Shown: positions 7,008 through 7,038 of the stretch, piece after piece | How the letters are laid out: each line of letters begins with the position of its first letter | How positions within the stretch are numbered: position 1 is the stretch's first letter | Assembly (NCBI GenBank): GCA_002352045.1 | Contig: DEHT01000098.1 | Span: forward strand, 52,386 to 59,423 | From: Chitinophagaceae bacterium UBA2793 | GTDB lineage: Bacteria > Bacteroidota > Bacteroidia > Chitinophagales > Chitinophagaceae | Direction of reading: 5' to 3' | Length of the DNA: 7,038 bases | Notes under the pieces: generated by a model | The model's input: the letters and a program-made list of their open reading frames with translations, nothing else | What the model was told of the DNA's origin: nothing | Databases searched by the model: none | Position numbers and translations under genes: made by a program

Positions 7008-7038
7008 ACCATTTACCATTTATCATTTACCATTAACG
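7008..7038. repeat. Heptameric tandem repeat, cut by the window end
   Basis: Four consecutive 7-base units are visible: ACCATTT, ACCATTT, ATCATTT and ACCATTA, followed by ACG at the window edge. The period is exact, with one substitution in unit 3 and one in unit 4. Such short AT-rich heptads occur between genes in many Bacteroidota. The array may continue beyond the window, so its full length is unknown. Confidence 0.7.

Noticed and set aside
7008..7038. Start of a CRISPR array
   Set aside because: The unit is 7 bases with no spacers between copies. This is a simple tandem repeat.

Overview
The window looks like chromosomal DNA from a member of the Bacteroidota, probably a Chitinophagaceae-like lineage. 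The DNA is AT-rich. It carries a TonB-dependent receptor with an N-terminal carboxypeptidase-regulatory-like domain, a lipoprotein with an acidic stretch just after the lipobox, a PurC of the Bacteroidota type, promoter-like sequences of the TTTG / TAnnTTTG kind, and heptameric AT-rich intergenic repeats. The phylum is fairly secure. The family is a guess.

Layout, left to right: (1) an AT-rich leader without a convincing gene (1-108); (2) a small unrecognised two-helix membrane protein on the + strand, whose C-terminal coding sequence appears displaced out of frame at homopolymer runs, so that it stops at 573 while coding-quality sequence runs on to 623; (3) purC on the - strand (667-1593), convergent with it; (4) a 140-bp divergent intergenic region (1594-1733) with overlapping candidate promoters for purC and for the receptor; (5) a + strand pair 34 bp apart, a 907-residue TonB-dependent outer-membrane receptor (1734-4457) and a 424-residue lipoprotein with two FAS1 (fasciclin) domains (4492-5766); (6) a perfect 13-bp inverted repeat that probably terminates transcription from both sides; (7) ychF on the - strand (5847-6944); (8) a T-rich stretch and the start of a 7-bp tandem repeat reaching the window edge.

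The genes fall into two groups. purC (purine biosynthesis) and ychF (ribosome-associated ATPase) are conserved housekeeping genes that flank the accessory pair. The receptor and the FAS1 lipoprotein are probably co-transcribed and may form an envelope complex for substrate capture or uptake. No SusD-type partner is present, and the substrate cannot be read from the sequence. I see no phage, transposon, CRISPR or defence genes. The points most worth checking are the double-frameshift signature in the first gene, replacement of the catalytically important YchF histidine by arginine, and the receptor-FAS1 pairing.
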